The notes beneath the pieces are model-generated. The model searched no databases. It was not told where the DNA came from and saw only the letters and a program-made list of their open reading frames with translations. A program made the translations under genes and the position numbers. Shown piece after piece: positions 1 through 6,356 of a DNA stretch of 15,118 bases (position 1 is the first letter of the stretch; every line of letters starts with the position of its first letter). This DNA comes from Megamonas hypermegale (GTDB taxonomy: Bacteria; Bacillota; Negativicutes; Selenomonadales; Selenomonadaceae), in NCBI GenBank assembly GCA_002314325.1, contig DCFC01000053.1, positions 19,364 through 34,481 on the forward strand, written 5' to 3'.

Positions 1-310
1 CGCTCAAACATTTAAACTAAAACCATATCTAAATATTTTTCTTTTTGATAGCTAAAGCTACCGTGAAAATGCTCTAACATGGATGAAAGTTTTAGCATGG
101 ATAGCAAATTACAGTGCTAACAGCTCAAATTAAGTTCCTGTTGGGAATGGAAGGCACGAGCCAAATTCCAAACGTTTCGAGCCGTTGTACTGTTTCTTAT
201 TTAGAGAAGGGTTACGAAGGCTCGCCCAGTGCAGCGATAGCGAAAGGTTTTTTTAGGTTTTTTTTGGTTCGTTTTTCTTTGACATCAAAGAAAAATGAAC
301 AAACAAAGAC
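1..310. other. Intergenic region without a credible gene
   Basis: No convincing coding sequence is seen here. An open frame at 114-314 on the + strand has low-complexity composition, and its C-terminal third is simply the translation of a T-rich hairpin repeat, so I do not call it a gene. The stretch from about 140 to 250 has higher GC than its surroundings and holds short direct repeats (CGAGCC occurs twice), but I see no tRNA, no rRNA and no known riboswitch pattern. The right part holds the hairpin listed separately. Confidence 0.6.
267..300. repeat. Hairpin repeat of the GTTCATTTTTCTTT type
   Basis: The arms at 267-282 and 285-300 form a 16-bp inverted repeat with a single G/T mismatch. 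There is no T-run directly after either arm, so it does not look like an intrinsic terminator. The right arm core AAGAAAAATGAAC recurs twice, in reverse orientation, in the region from 14922 to the end of the window, so this is a dispersed repeat and not only a local palindrome. Confidence 0.65.
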
Positions 311-338
311 TTGAATTTTGCAAAGAAAGTAGTATACT
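311..338 (+). promoter_or_regulatory. Predicted sigma-70 promoter of the decarboxylase gene
   Basis: A -35-like TTGAAT (311-316) and a -10-like TATACT (333-338) are 16 bases apart, about 85 bases before the first gene. It is the best promoter match in the leader. Transcription would begin near 345, placing the hairpin at 348-375 at the very 5' end of the mRNA. Confidence 0.6.
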
Positions 339-347
339 TATCGGTAA

Positions 348-375
348 GTTTATTTGAATAAATTTTCAAATAAAC
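348..375 (+). promoter_or_regulatory. 5'UTR hairpin or operator-like palindrome
   Basis: A perfect 11-bp inverted repeat, GTTTATTTGAA (348-358) and TTCAAATAAAC (365-375), encloses a 6-base loop. It starts about ten bases after the predicted -10 box. It could be a protein operator, an mRNA 5' stabilising hairpin, or unrelated AT-rich sequence. It has no T-run after it, so it is not a terminator. Confidence 0.45.
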
Positions 376-382
376 AGTATTT

Positions 383-395
383 TTAATTAGCACAA
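383..395 (+). repeat. Possible end-fragment of the 120-nt foldback element
   Basis: TTAATTAGCACAA differs at one base from the right end of the full element copy at 13255-13376 (TTAACTAGCACAA), and both are followed within a few bases by AAG. Only this terminal piece is recognisable, so it may be a relic or chance similarity in AT-rich DNA. Confidence 0.35.
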
Positions 396-422
396 CAAAG
401 ATACTGTGCAAGGAATAAGGGG

Positions 423-1547
423 ATGTTAATGAATAGTTTTAAACTGACAAAAGAAAATGCTCAAATGCTGGCAAATCAATACGGCACACCGTTGGAAGTG
501 ATTTCGGTGCGGCACATTGAGGCAAATTACAGGCTATTGCAGGAACGCATACCGCGTTTGAAGATTTATTACGCAATAAAAGCCAATCCGGCAACATGTA
601 TTTTGCAGAAATTAAAAGATTTAGGCAGTAATTTCGATGTAGCGTCAGACGGAGAAATCGAGAAGCTGGCGGGGCTTAATATATCCGGCGAGCGGATGAT
701 ATACGCTAATCCCGTGAAAACGGTGCGGGGGCTGAAAGCTGCGCAAAAAGCGGGTATAAGGCGGATGACTTTTGACAGTAAAACTGAAGTGGATAAGATA
801 GCGGAATATGTACCAAATGCAGAAGTTTTGGCGCGTGTGAAAATTGATAATTCCGATGCGGTGGTGGATTTAAATATTAAATTCGGCGCAGAAAGGCAGT
901 ATATCATTGAGCTGTTGAAATATGCACAGACAAAAGGTCTGAAAGCTGCCGGCATTTGTTTTCACGTGGGCAGTCAGGCGCTGTCGGCGGATGATTATCT
1001 GCGGGCGTTTGATGTGGTGCGGAATTTGATTGACAAGGCGCGTAAGAATGGAATTGATATAAAATATGTGGATATAGGCGGCGGCCTGCCGGCTCCGGCA
1101 TTGAATGAAAATGCGGATGCCGCGGAAATAATGGCGCAGATTAATAAATGTATTGAAGAAAATTTTGCCGATGTGGAGCTTTGGGCGGAACCGGGACGAT
1201 ATATGTGCGCAAGTGCGGTCAATATCGTGACGGCTGTAATCGGCAAGCAAAAGCGCAGCGGCCGCGACTGGTATTATCTGGACGACGGCATATACGGCAG
1301 CTTCTCCGGTAAATTGTTCGACCATTGGGATTATGATATAATGGCGTTAAAAGAAGGCGAAAAGTCAGTAGCGACTCTGGCCGGTCCGAGCTGTGATTCG
1401 CTCGATATCGTAAAGAGCCAGGTGCTTTGTCCGCAGCTGGAAACGGGTGATTTACTGCTGGCGGTAAATGCAGGTGCTTACAGCAGGGTATCGGCTACGA
1501 CTTTTAACGGATTTTCCCTGCCGCAAAGTGTAGCATGGGAGGAATGA
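423..1547 (+). CDS. ldc: Lysine/ornithine decarboxylase (fold III, PLP)
   Basis: This is a PLP-dependent amino acid decarboxylase of the alanine-racemase fold (fold III), resembling the bifunctional lysine/ornithine decarboxylase of Selenomonas ruminantium and eukaryotic ODC. Visible motifs are YYAIKANP with the Schiff-base Lys at residue 53, HVGSQ, the glycine-rich DIGGG phosphate loop, EPGRY, GPSCD with the catalytic Cys at about 324, and GAYS...FNGF near the C-terminus. At 374 residues it is slightly shorter than the S. ruminantium enzyme (about 390) and ends soon after the last core motif. Known in Negativicutes: cadaverine or putrescine made by this enzyme is attached to peptidoglycan and anchors the outer membrane; I infer the same role here. 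Two starts fit the RBS: ATG 423, or ATG 429 with AGGGG six bases upstream. A promoter is predicted at 311-338. Lysine versus ornithine preference cannot be read from the sequence. Confidence 0.9.
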   Translation: MLMNSFKLTKENAQMLANQYGTPLEVISVRHIEANYRLLQERIPRLKIYYAIKANPATCILQKLKDLGSNFDVASDGEIEKLAGLNISGERMIYANPVKTVRGLKAAQKAGIRRMTFDSKTEVDKIAEYVPNAEVLARVKIDNSDAVVDLNIKFGAERQYIIELLKYAQTKGLKAAGICFHVGSQALSADDYLRAFDVVRNLIDKARKNGIDIKYVDIGGGLPAPALNENADAAEIMAQINKCIEENFADVELWAEPGRYMCASAVNIVTAVIGKQKRSGRDWYYLDDGIYGSFSGKLFDHWDYDIMALKEGEKSVATLAGPSCDSLDIVKSQVLCPQLETGDLLLAVNAGAYSRVSATTFNGFSLPQSVAWEE

Positions 1548-1563
1548 GAGAGGAGGAACAATT

Positions 1564-1746
1564 ATAAAATTAGGAACTTTGATTAATTTAATCGTGGTGC
1601 TGGTTGTATTGGGAATAGCATTTATGATGGTAGCTCCGGAAACGGGCGACAAGATGTCGTCGCTCAGTGAAATAACAATCGGCGCTATGGCTGTGTTTAT
1701 CGTGATTACGGTAATCCGCATGATACTGGCGGGCAGACGCAGTTAA
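1564..1746 (+). CDS. Small two-helix membrane protein, non-canonical start
   Basis: An uninterrupted frame of about 60 codons follows the decarboxylase by 16 bases. A perfect AGGAGG (1551-1556) lies seven bases before ATA AAA (1564) and four before ATT (1561), but no ATG, GTG or TTG stands at that position. The first conventional in-frame start is TTG 1579, which has a weak and too-close AGGA. The predicted protein has a hydrophobic helix (about residues 5-24), a short polar loop containing PETGDKMSS, a second helix (about 38-54) and a basic AGRRS tail, which suggests a small inner-membrane protein. It ends just before a clear terminator, so it is probably the last gene of the decarboxylase operon. 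Its function is unknown. Possible explanations for the start are a genuine ATA/ATT start, a G-to-A mutation of an ancestral ATG, or a sequencing error. Confidence 0.65.
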   Translation: MKLGTLINLIVVLVVLGIAFMMVAPETGDKMSSLSEITIGAMAVFIVITVIRMILAGRRS

Positions 1747-1764
1747 AACTGTATAGTTAAAATG

Positions 1765-1799
1765 AAAATCCTGGAGGCAGTAGCTTTCAGGATTTTTTT
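1765..1799 (+). terminator. Rho-independent terminator
   Basis: AAAATCCTG (1765-1773) pairs with CAGGATTTT (1788-1796) around a 14-base loop, and the run of seven T residues (1793-1799) begins within the right arm. It closes the decarboxylase and small membrane protein unit. Confidence 0.85.
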
Positions 1800-1815
1800 G
1801 CGTGTATTTTTATAG

Positions 1816-1848
1816 TATAATTTTAGATGAGTTCATGCAAAGGAAGGA
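1816..1848 (+). promoter_or_regulatory. Candidate -10 box and RBS of the fold-I decarboxylase
   Basis: A consensus TATAAT (1816-1821) follows the terminator directly, and AAGGAAGGA (1840-1848) lies ten bases before the ATG at 1859. No good -35 hexamer is seen at the usual distance: the position falls in the terminator T-run. The promoter is therefore tentative, while the ribosome binding site is clear. Confidence 0.5.
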
Positions 1849-1858
1849 TTAAATTATA

Positions 1859-3313
1859 ATGAAGCAAAATTGTACGCCGCTGTTTACGGCGATGAAAAAT
1901 TATATTGCCGACGGTGCGATGGCTTTTCATACGCCGGGTCATAAACAGGGCAAGGGCATATCGGAGGAAATGCGTGAGATTATCACGGCTGACGGACTGA
2001 AAATGGAAGTTTCGCTGATGGAGGAACTTGACGATATACACGGAGCGACGGGCTGTATAAAAGAGGCGCAGGATTTGGCGGCGGATTTGTACGGGTCGGA
2101 GCAGTGCCGTTTTTTCATCAACGGAACGACGGGAGCAATTCATGCCATGCTGTTAACGGCGCTAAATCCCGGCGATAAGGTGATTGTGCCGCGCAATGCT
2201 CATCGCAGTGTGCTGGGCGCTCTGGTGTTGGTCGGAGCTGTACCTGTGTTTATTCAGCCGGAAATAGACGAAAATCTGGGAATTGCCATGAGTATAACGC
2301 CTGATGAAGTAAAAAAAGTAATAGAGGAAAATCCTACGGCAAAGGCACTCGTCATGGTTTATCCTACATATTACGGCGTGGCGGGCGACATAAAGACGAT
2401 TGCGCGTATCGTGCATGAGCATGATATGATGCTGCTCGTAGATGAGGCGCACGGTCCGCATTTGAACTTTTCCGACAGGCTGCCGGTGCAGGCGCTCGAT
2501 GCAGGAGCGGATATCGTGGCGCAGAGCACGCACAAGATTTTAGGTTCCATGACGCAGACGTCGCTTCTGCATATGCAGGGAAAGCGAGTCGATACGGAAC
2601 GCTTCAATAAGATGTGCAGTCTGGTGCAGTCGACGAGCCCGAATTATCTTTTAATGGCTTCACTCGATACGGCGAGGGCGCAGATGGCGGCAAACGGCCG
2701 CGCACTGGTGGAAAAAGCCGTCGATTTGGCGGAAAGTCTGCGGCGGCGCATTAATGAAATAGACGGGCTGTTCTGTTTCGGCAGGGAATATATGAACGGT
2801 GCAGGCCGATTTGCGCTGGATGTTACGAAGCTGACGGTCAGCGTGCGCTCTCTCGGCATTAGCGGAGCGCAGGCGGAGCATATTTTGCGCCACAAGTATA
2901 AAATTCAGTGTGAGCTGTCTGATTTTTATAATTTATTGTTTATTATTTCGTATGCGGACAGTCAGCATGAATGTGATTATTTATATAATGCTTTAAAAAA
3001 TCTGGCGAAAGAGTTTGCCGGCAAAAAGTGCAGGGAACTGGTGCAGATAAAATTGCCGCCGCTGCCGCCGTACGTACTGTCGCCGCGCGAAGCGATGTTC
3101 AAAAAAACGAAAAAAGTCGATTTTGCACGCAGCGTCGGCTGTATTGCGGGTGAGATGATAACGTTTTATCCGCCGGGAATACCGATAATCTATCCGGGCG
3201 AGAGAATAAGCCGGGAAATCATTGATTACGTCGCATTGCAGAAAGAAAGCGGCGGCAATGTCATCGGGCCGGAAGATATGGAACTGAAAACAATCAGAGT
3301 GGTGGAGGAATGA
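1859..3313 (+). CDS. Orn/Lys/Arg decarboxylase, fold I (YaaO/SpeA type)
   Basis: This belongs to the short (about 480-490 aa) Gram-positive branch of the fold-I Orn/Lys/Arg decarboxylases, like B. subtilis SpeA and YaaO. Motifs in order: HTPGHKQG (residues 24-31), NGTTGA (89-94, PLP phosphate site), DEAHGPH (195-201, with the Asp that contacts the pyridine nitrogen), and STHKILGS with the PLP-binding Lys at 226. The C-terminal domain carries the family pattern P.....SPREA....K. Its length of 484 aa is normal. It directly precedes tmk with ATGA-type contact, matching the yaaO-tmk order of B. subtilis. Substrate (arginine, lysine or ornithine) cannot be decided from the sequence. Together with the gene at 423-1547, the locus has two unrelated folds for basic amino acid decarboxylation side by side. 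Confidence 0.88.
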   Translation: MKQNCTPLFTAMKNYIADGAMAFHTPGHKQGKGISEEMREIITADGLKMEVSLMEELDDIHGATGCIKEAQDLAADLYGSEQCRFFINGTTGAIHAMLLTALNPGDKVIVPRNAHRSVLGALVLVGAVPVFIQPEIDENLGIAMSITPDEVKKVIEENPTAKALVMVYPTYYGVAGDIKTIARIVHEHDMMLLVDEAHGPHLNFSDRLPVQALDAGADIVAQSTHKILGSMTQTSLLHMQGKRVDTERFNKMCSLVQSTSPNYLLMASLDTARAQMAANGRALVEKAVDLAESLRRRINEIDGLFCFGREYMNGAGRFALDVTKLTVSVRSLGISGAQAEHILRHKYKIQCELSDFYNLLFIISYADSQHECDYLYNALKNLAKEFAGKKCRELVQIKLPPLPPYVLSPREAMFKKTKKVDFARSVGCIAGEMITFYPPGIPIIYPGERISREIIDYVALQKESGGNVIGPEDMELKTIRVVEE

Positions 3314-3315
3314 AA

Positions 3316-3984
3316 ATGCAGGGCAAATTGATAATCATCGAAGCGGGCGACGGCTCGGGCAAGGCTACGCAGACGAAACTTCTGTATGATGCGTTAATCG
3401 GTATGGGCAAAAATGTCATGAAGGTGGAATATCCTGATTACGCCAGTGAAGCCTGTGCGCCGGTAAAGATGTATCTGCGCGGCGAGTTCGGCGGTCATGC
3501 TGATGATGTGAATGCGTATGCGGCGTCGCTGTTTTTCGCCGTGGACAGATATGCTTCGTACCGCAAGAAATGGAAAAAGGCGTATGAGGACGGCGCGATT
3601 ATTCTGGCGGACAGATATACGACGTCCAACATGGTTCATCAGGCGGTGAAAATTCAGGATGAAAAAGAGCGCGAGAAATTTCTGCACTGGCTTTGGAATA
3701 CGGAATTTGTGAAAATGGGACTGCCAGTGCCGGATAAAGTTATTTTTCTGAACATGCCGGCTGATTTGAGCGGCAGACTGATTGATGACAGAGCGCAGCA
3801 GACAAAGACGGCGAAGGATATTCATGAAAAGGACGCGGCGTATCTGGCGAGATGTCATGAAGTTTATGAACAGATGGCGCAAAAATATGGCTGGGATGTT
3901 GTAAACTGCGCCGAAAACGGACAGCTTCGCAGTATTGAGGCTATCCATCGGGACGTAATGGCATGTATTGAGAAATATCTATAA
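3316..3984 (+). CDS. tmk: Thymidylate kinase-like nucleoside monophosphate kinase
   Basis: This is a P-loop kinase of the thymidylate kinase family (dTMP to dTDP). It has an N-terminal P-loop at residues 9-19, the DRY motif (99-101) followed by TTSNMVHQ, a FLNMP segment as in the dTMP-binding strand, and an arginine-containing lid region (DDRAQQTKTAKDIHEKD). It is oddly altered at the P-loop: E-A-G-D-G-S-G-K-A-T-Q, where most homologues have E-G-x-D-G-x-G-K-S/T-T. ATG 3310 overlaps the previous stop but sits right against the GGAGG at 3304-3308. ATG 3316 is seven bases from it and is my preferred start (222 aa). Its place between a YaaO-type decarboxylase and yaaR/holB supports the tmk assignment. 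A different deoxynucleotide substrate is possible. Confidence 0.85.
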   Translation: MQGKLIIIEAGDGSGKATQTKLLYDALIGMGKNVMKVEYPDYASEACAPVKMYLRGEFGGHADDVNAYAASLFFAVDRYASYRKKWKKAYEDGAIILADRYTTSNMVHQAVKIQDEKEREKFLHWLWNTEFVKMGLPVPDKVIFLNMPADLSGRLIDDRAQQTKTAKDIHEKDAAYLARCHEVYEQMAQKYGWDVVNCAENGQLRSIEAIHRDVMACIEKYL

Positions 3985-3989
3985 ACACA

Positions 3990-4110
3990 TTGTACTGGAA
4001 AACATTTAGCCTGTACCCGCAGTATAATACTTTATATTCATTCGATGTTGGCACTTAACCTCATTAAATATAAAGTATTATACTGCTTGGGAAATCAACT
4101 GATAGGACAG
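3990..4110 (+). repeat. 120-nt foldback element, copy 1
   Basis: A perfect 20-bp stem (4019-4038 with 4067-4086) encloses a 28-base loop containing TTCGATGTTGGCACTTAACC. Outer ends TTGTACTGG and AACTGATAGGACAG are degraded relatives of the terminal inverted repeat seen in copy 3, and the right end seems to carry a three-base insertion. The element begins five bases after the tmk stop codon. It is flanked by TATCTATAAA (3976-3985) and TATTTATAAA (4112-4121), a 9/10 direct repeat that might be a target duplication. Two further full copies lie at 10502-10621 and 13255-13376. Confidence 0.85.
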
Positions 4111-4113
4111 GTA

Positions 4114-4142
4114 TTTATAAATAAAAATCTTTATGGTATACT
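4114..4142 (+). promoter_or_regulatory. Predicted promoter of yaaR-holB-ricT unit
   Basis: A weak -35 (TTTATA, 4114-4119) and a good -10 (TATACT, 4137-4142) are 17 bases apart, about 55 bases before the yaaR start. It lies at the right edge of foldback element copy 1, so the downstream genes may be transcribed independently of tmk. Confidence 0.5.
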
Positions 4143-4197
4143 AAGTGCAAGCTCTTTGGTTTGTTTTTTATGTTTTTGCAGATGTAGGGGAATGAAT

Positions 4198-4533
4198 ATG
4201 AAAGAATTGTTGATATCCGATGTAAGTGAGCAGAAAGAAAAGATTGCGGCGGAATATGAGCTGCTAGTAAAAAATCCGACGGCGGAGAATATGCACGCCT
4301 ATCAGGCGCTGGTGAAGGATTTTGTATCGGCCGCCGTGGCGCAGCTGTATATGGCAGGGATAAAATCTTCGTGGGAAAATATGCCGCAGCAAAATCTGTA
4401 CGGCAAAGTCAGCGAAATGGATGCGGTTTTGCAGGAAATCGGCGAAGCTGTGGATAAAGGCGATAAAGAAAGCCTGATAGAGCGGTGCGGCCGGCTGAAT
4501 GCGCTGCTGGACAATCTGCTTTGGTACAATTAA
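4198..4533 (+). CDS. yaaR: YaaR-family (DUF327) protein
   Basis: This is a small, helix-rich cytoplasmic protein of 111 aa. Its C-terminal two-thirds fits the YaaR/DUF327 pattern as I remember it: YQALVKDFVSAAV, then LYGKVSEMDAVLQEIGEAV, then a closing RCGRLNALLDNLLWYN resembling the GRL.EI.GLL.NL end of B. subtilis YaaR. Position between tmk and holB is the same as in B. subtilis, which supports the call more than the sequence does. It is shorter than B. subtilis YaaR (about 145 aa), mainly at the N-terminus. ATG 4198 is seven bases from AGGGG (4186-4190). ATG 4192 is too close, and the longer upstream frame from 4045 would start inside the foldback element. Molecular function is unknown. 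Confidence 0.75.
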   Translation: MKELLISDVSEQKEKIAAEYELLVKNPTAENMHAYQALVKDFVSAAVAQLYMAGIKSSWENMPQQNLYGKVSEMDAVLQEIGEAVDKGDKESLIERCGRLNALLDNLLWYN

Positions 4534-4534
4534 G

Positions 4535-5518
4535 ATGAGCGATTGGTCTGATATACAGGGTCATATACAGATAAAACAGGATTTGCGGCAGCTTTTGGCG
4601 GAAAAAAGGTTGCCGCATGCTCTTTTGTTTACGGGCATGGAGGGTATCGGCAAAAAACTGACGGCACAAGTTCTGGCGAAAGCGCTTTTTTGCGGCGGAG
4701 AAAATGCTCCCTGCGGCGAATGTGTTTCCTGCAAGGCTTTTGCGGCGGGAAATCATCCCGATTTTTATTATCTGGAACCAGAAGGCAAGGCAAAAAACAT
4801 TAAAATCGAACAAATCAGGCAGATGCAGTCGCAAATAGCATTGTCGCCGTATCTGGCCGACAAGCGCGTCGTCGTCATCGACGGAGCGGAATACATGAAC
4901 GAAGCGGCGGCGAACAGTCTGCTCAAAACGCTGGAGGAGCCTACCGGCGATGTGGTGTTCATACTGGTAACGGCGAACAAGGATATGCTGCTGCCGACGA
5001 TTTTGTCGCGCTGTATGAAGATTTATTTTGCGCCGCTCGGCGAAAACGAAATTGCGGCGATTGCAAAGCGGCAGGACAATATAGATGATGCGAAAGCACG
5101 GATGATTGCCCGATTGTCCGGCGGCAGTATGAGCAAGGCGCTGAGTTTCGTTGATGAAGAAAGTCTGAAACTGAATGACAGTGTCTGGGAATTTGTTTTT
5201 GCCGCTGTGACGGCGGAGTATATCTGGCGGCTCAGTGATGAACTGGCAGCTATGGACAGGGAAAAAGTCATGCAGTGGGCGGGCTTTTTGCAGATGATTG
5301 TGCGTGATTTACTGCTGATAAAGGCAGGAGCGGACGACAGTCTATTATATAATGGAAATAAAAAAGAGGAGCTTGATGATTTAGCGGCGCGGTTTAGTAT
5401 AGGCAGGCTGCTTTATTGTCAGGAACTGGGAGAAAATCTTGCACTCCGGCTGAAATCGAATGCGGATGTAAAGCTCATGGTGCAGGATTTTATGTTAAAA
5501 TGGCGGGAGCCAAAATAG
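4535..5518 (+). CDS. holB: DNA polymerase III subunit delta'
   Basis: This is the delta' subunit of the clamp loader, an AAA+ family protein of 327 aa. It shows a P-loop-like GMEGIGKK (34-41), four cysteines at 53, 60, 63 and 66 that match the zinc module of DnaX/delta' proteins, a Walker B-like VVVIDGAEYM (113-121), the LLKTLEEP signature (129-136) and the SRC motif (158-160) that supplies the arginine finger. The C-terminal part is the helical collar region. The ATG is one base after the yaaR stop and has no convincing Shine-Dalgarno sequence, so translation is probably coupled to yaaR. An in-frame ATG at 4499 lies inside yaaR and is not a credible start. Confidence 0.92.
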   Translation: MSDWSDIQGHIQIKQDLRQLLAEKRLPHALLFTGMEGIGKKLTAQVLAKALFCGGENAPCGECVSCKAFAAGNHPDFYYLEPEGKAKNIKIEQIRQMQSQIALSPYLADKRVVVIDGAEYMNEAAANSLLKTLEEPTGDVVFILVTANKDMLLPTILSRCMKIYFAPLGENEIAAIAKRQDNIDDAKARMIARLSGGSMSKALSFVDEESLKLNDSVWEFVFAAVTAEYIWRLSDELAAMDREKVMQWAGFLQMIVRDLLLIKAGADDSLLYNGNKKEELDDLAARFSIGRLLYCQELGENLALRLKSNADVKLMVQDFMLKWREPK

Positions 5519-5528
5519 GAGGATAAGT

Positions 5529-6356
5529 GTGCAGACCGTTGTAGGTGTAAGATTTAAAAAAGCATGTAAGATATATTATTTCAGTCCGGGCGAACTTGCC
5601 TTAGTGCAGGGCGACGGCGTTGTAGTCAAAACGGCGCGCGGCATTGAATTCGGTACGGTGGTAATCGGCCCGCGCGATGTGCCGGATGCGGAAGTGGTGC
5701 AGCCGCTTAAAGAGGTGCAGCGCAAAGCGACTGATGAAGATAGAGCCAAACTGGCGGAAAACAATCTGAAAGAACAGGAAGCGTATAAAATCTGTGAGGA
5801 GAAAATCCGCAACAGACAGCTGCCGATGAAGCTGATAAGCGTGGAATACACGCTGGACGTGAATAAAATCATATTCTATTTTACGGCGGACGGACGCATT
5901 GATTTTCGCGAGCTCGTAAAGGATTTGGCGGCTATTTTCCATACGCGTATTGAACTGCGCCAAATCGGCGTGCGCGATGAGGCGAAACTGCTCGGCGGTA
6001 TCGGCTGCTGCGGCAGACCGCTGTGCTGTGCGACATTCCTCGGCGATTTCGAGCCGGTGTCTATTCGCATGGCGAAAGACCAGAGTCTGTCCTTAAATCC
6101 GACGAAGATATCGGGTATCTGCGGACGGCTGATGTGCTGTCTGAAATATGAAAATGACTTGTATCAGGGCTGCAGCAAGCACAGCAGCATAGTTACGCCG
6201 CCGAAACAGGGCAGCCGTGTTGTATCCATGGAAGGGGAAGGCAAAGCCATTTCCATAAATATGCAGAAACGTACCGTAACGGTTCTGCTCGATACGAAGA
6301 AAACAATAGTAGCTTCATGGGAAGATGTCATAGAAAAAGATGAAGACGACATTTGA
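5529..6356 (+). CDS. ricT: RicT (YaaT), PSP1-domain iron-sulfur protein
   Basis: RicT belongs to the RicA-RicF-RicT (Y-) complex known in B. subtilis to act with RNase Y in mRNA processing and to affect competence, sporulation and biofilm. The PSP1 domain spans most of the 275 aa. The cysteine cluster is complete: GIGCCGRPLCCATF gives Cys 160, 161, 166 and 167, and GICGRLMCC gives Cys 198, 203 and 204. These are candidate ligands for the [4Fe-4S] clusters reported for the complex. The GTG start at 5529 is six bases after AGGAGG (5517-5522), which itself overlaps the holB stop. A few nearby Negativicutes/Firmicutes have the same holB-ricT order. The partner genes ricA and ricF are not in the window. 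Confidence 0.93.
   Translation: MQTVVGVRFKKACKIYYFSPGELALVQGDGVVVKTARGIEFGTVVIGPRDVPDAEVVQPLKEVQRKATDEDRAKLAENNLKEQEAYKICEEKIRNRQLPMKLISVEYTLDVNKIIFYFTADGRIDFRELVKDLAAIFHTRIELRQIGVRDEAKLLGGIGCCGRPLCCATFLGDFEPVSIRMAKDQSLSLNPTKISGICGRLMCCLKYENDLYQGCSKHSSIVTPPKQGSRVVSMEGEGKAISINMQKRTVTVLLDTKKTIVASWEDVIEKDEDDI

Noticed and set aside
114..314. 66-codon open frame before the first gene
   Set aside because: Its C-terminal third is a translation of the dispersed hairpin repeat, it has no good RBS and no recognisable family, and its ATG/TTG region lacks coding character.
4019..4086. Foldback element read as a rho-independent terminator of tmk
   Set aside because: The long stem is AT-rich and no T-run follows on either strand in any of the three copies.
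4045..4197. Upstream extension of the yaaR frame
   Set aside because: It would start inside the loop of the foldback element. AGGGG at 4186-4190 points to ATG 4198, which also fits family length better.
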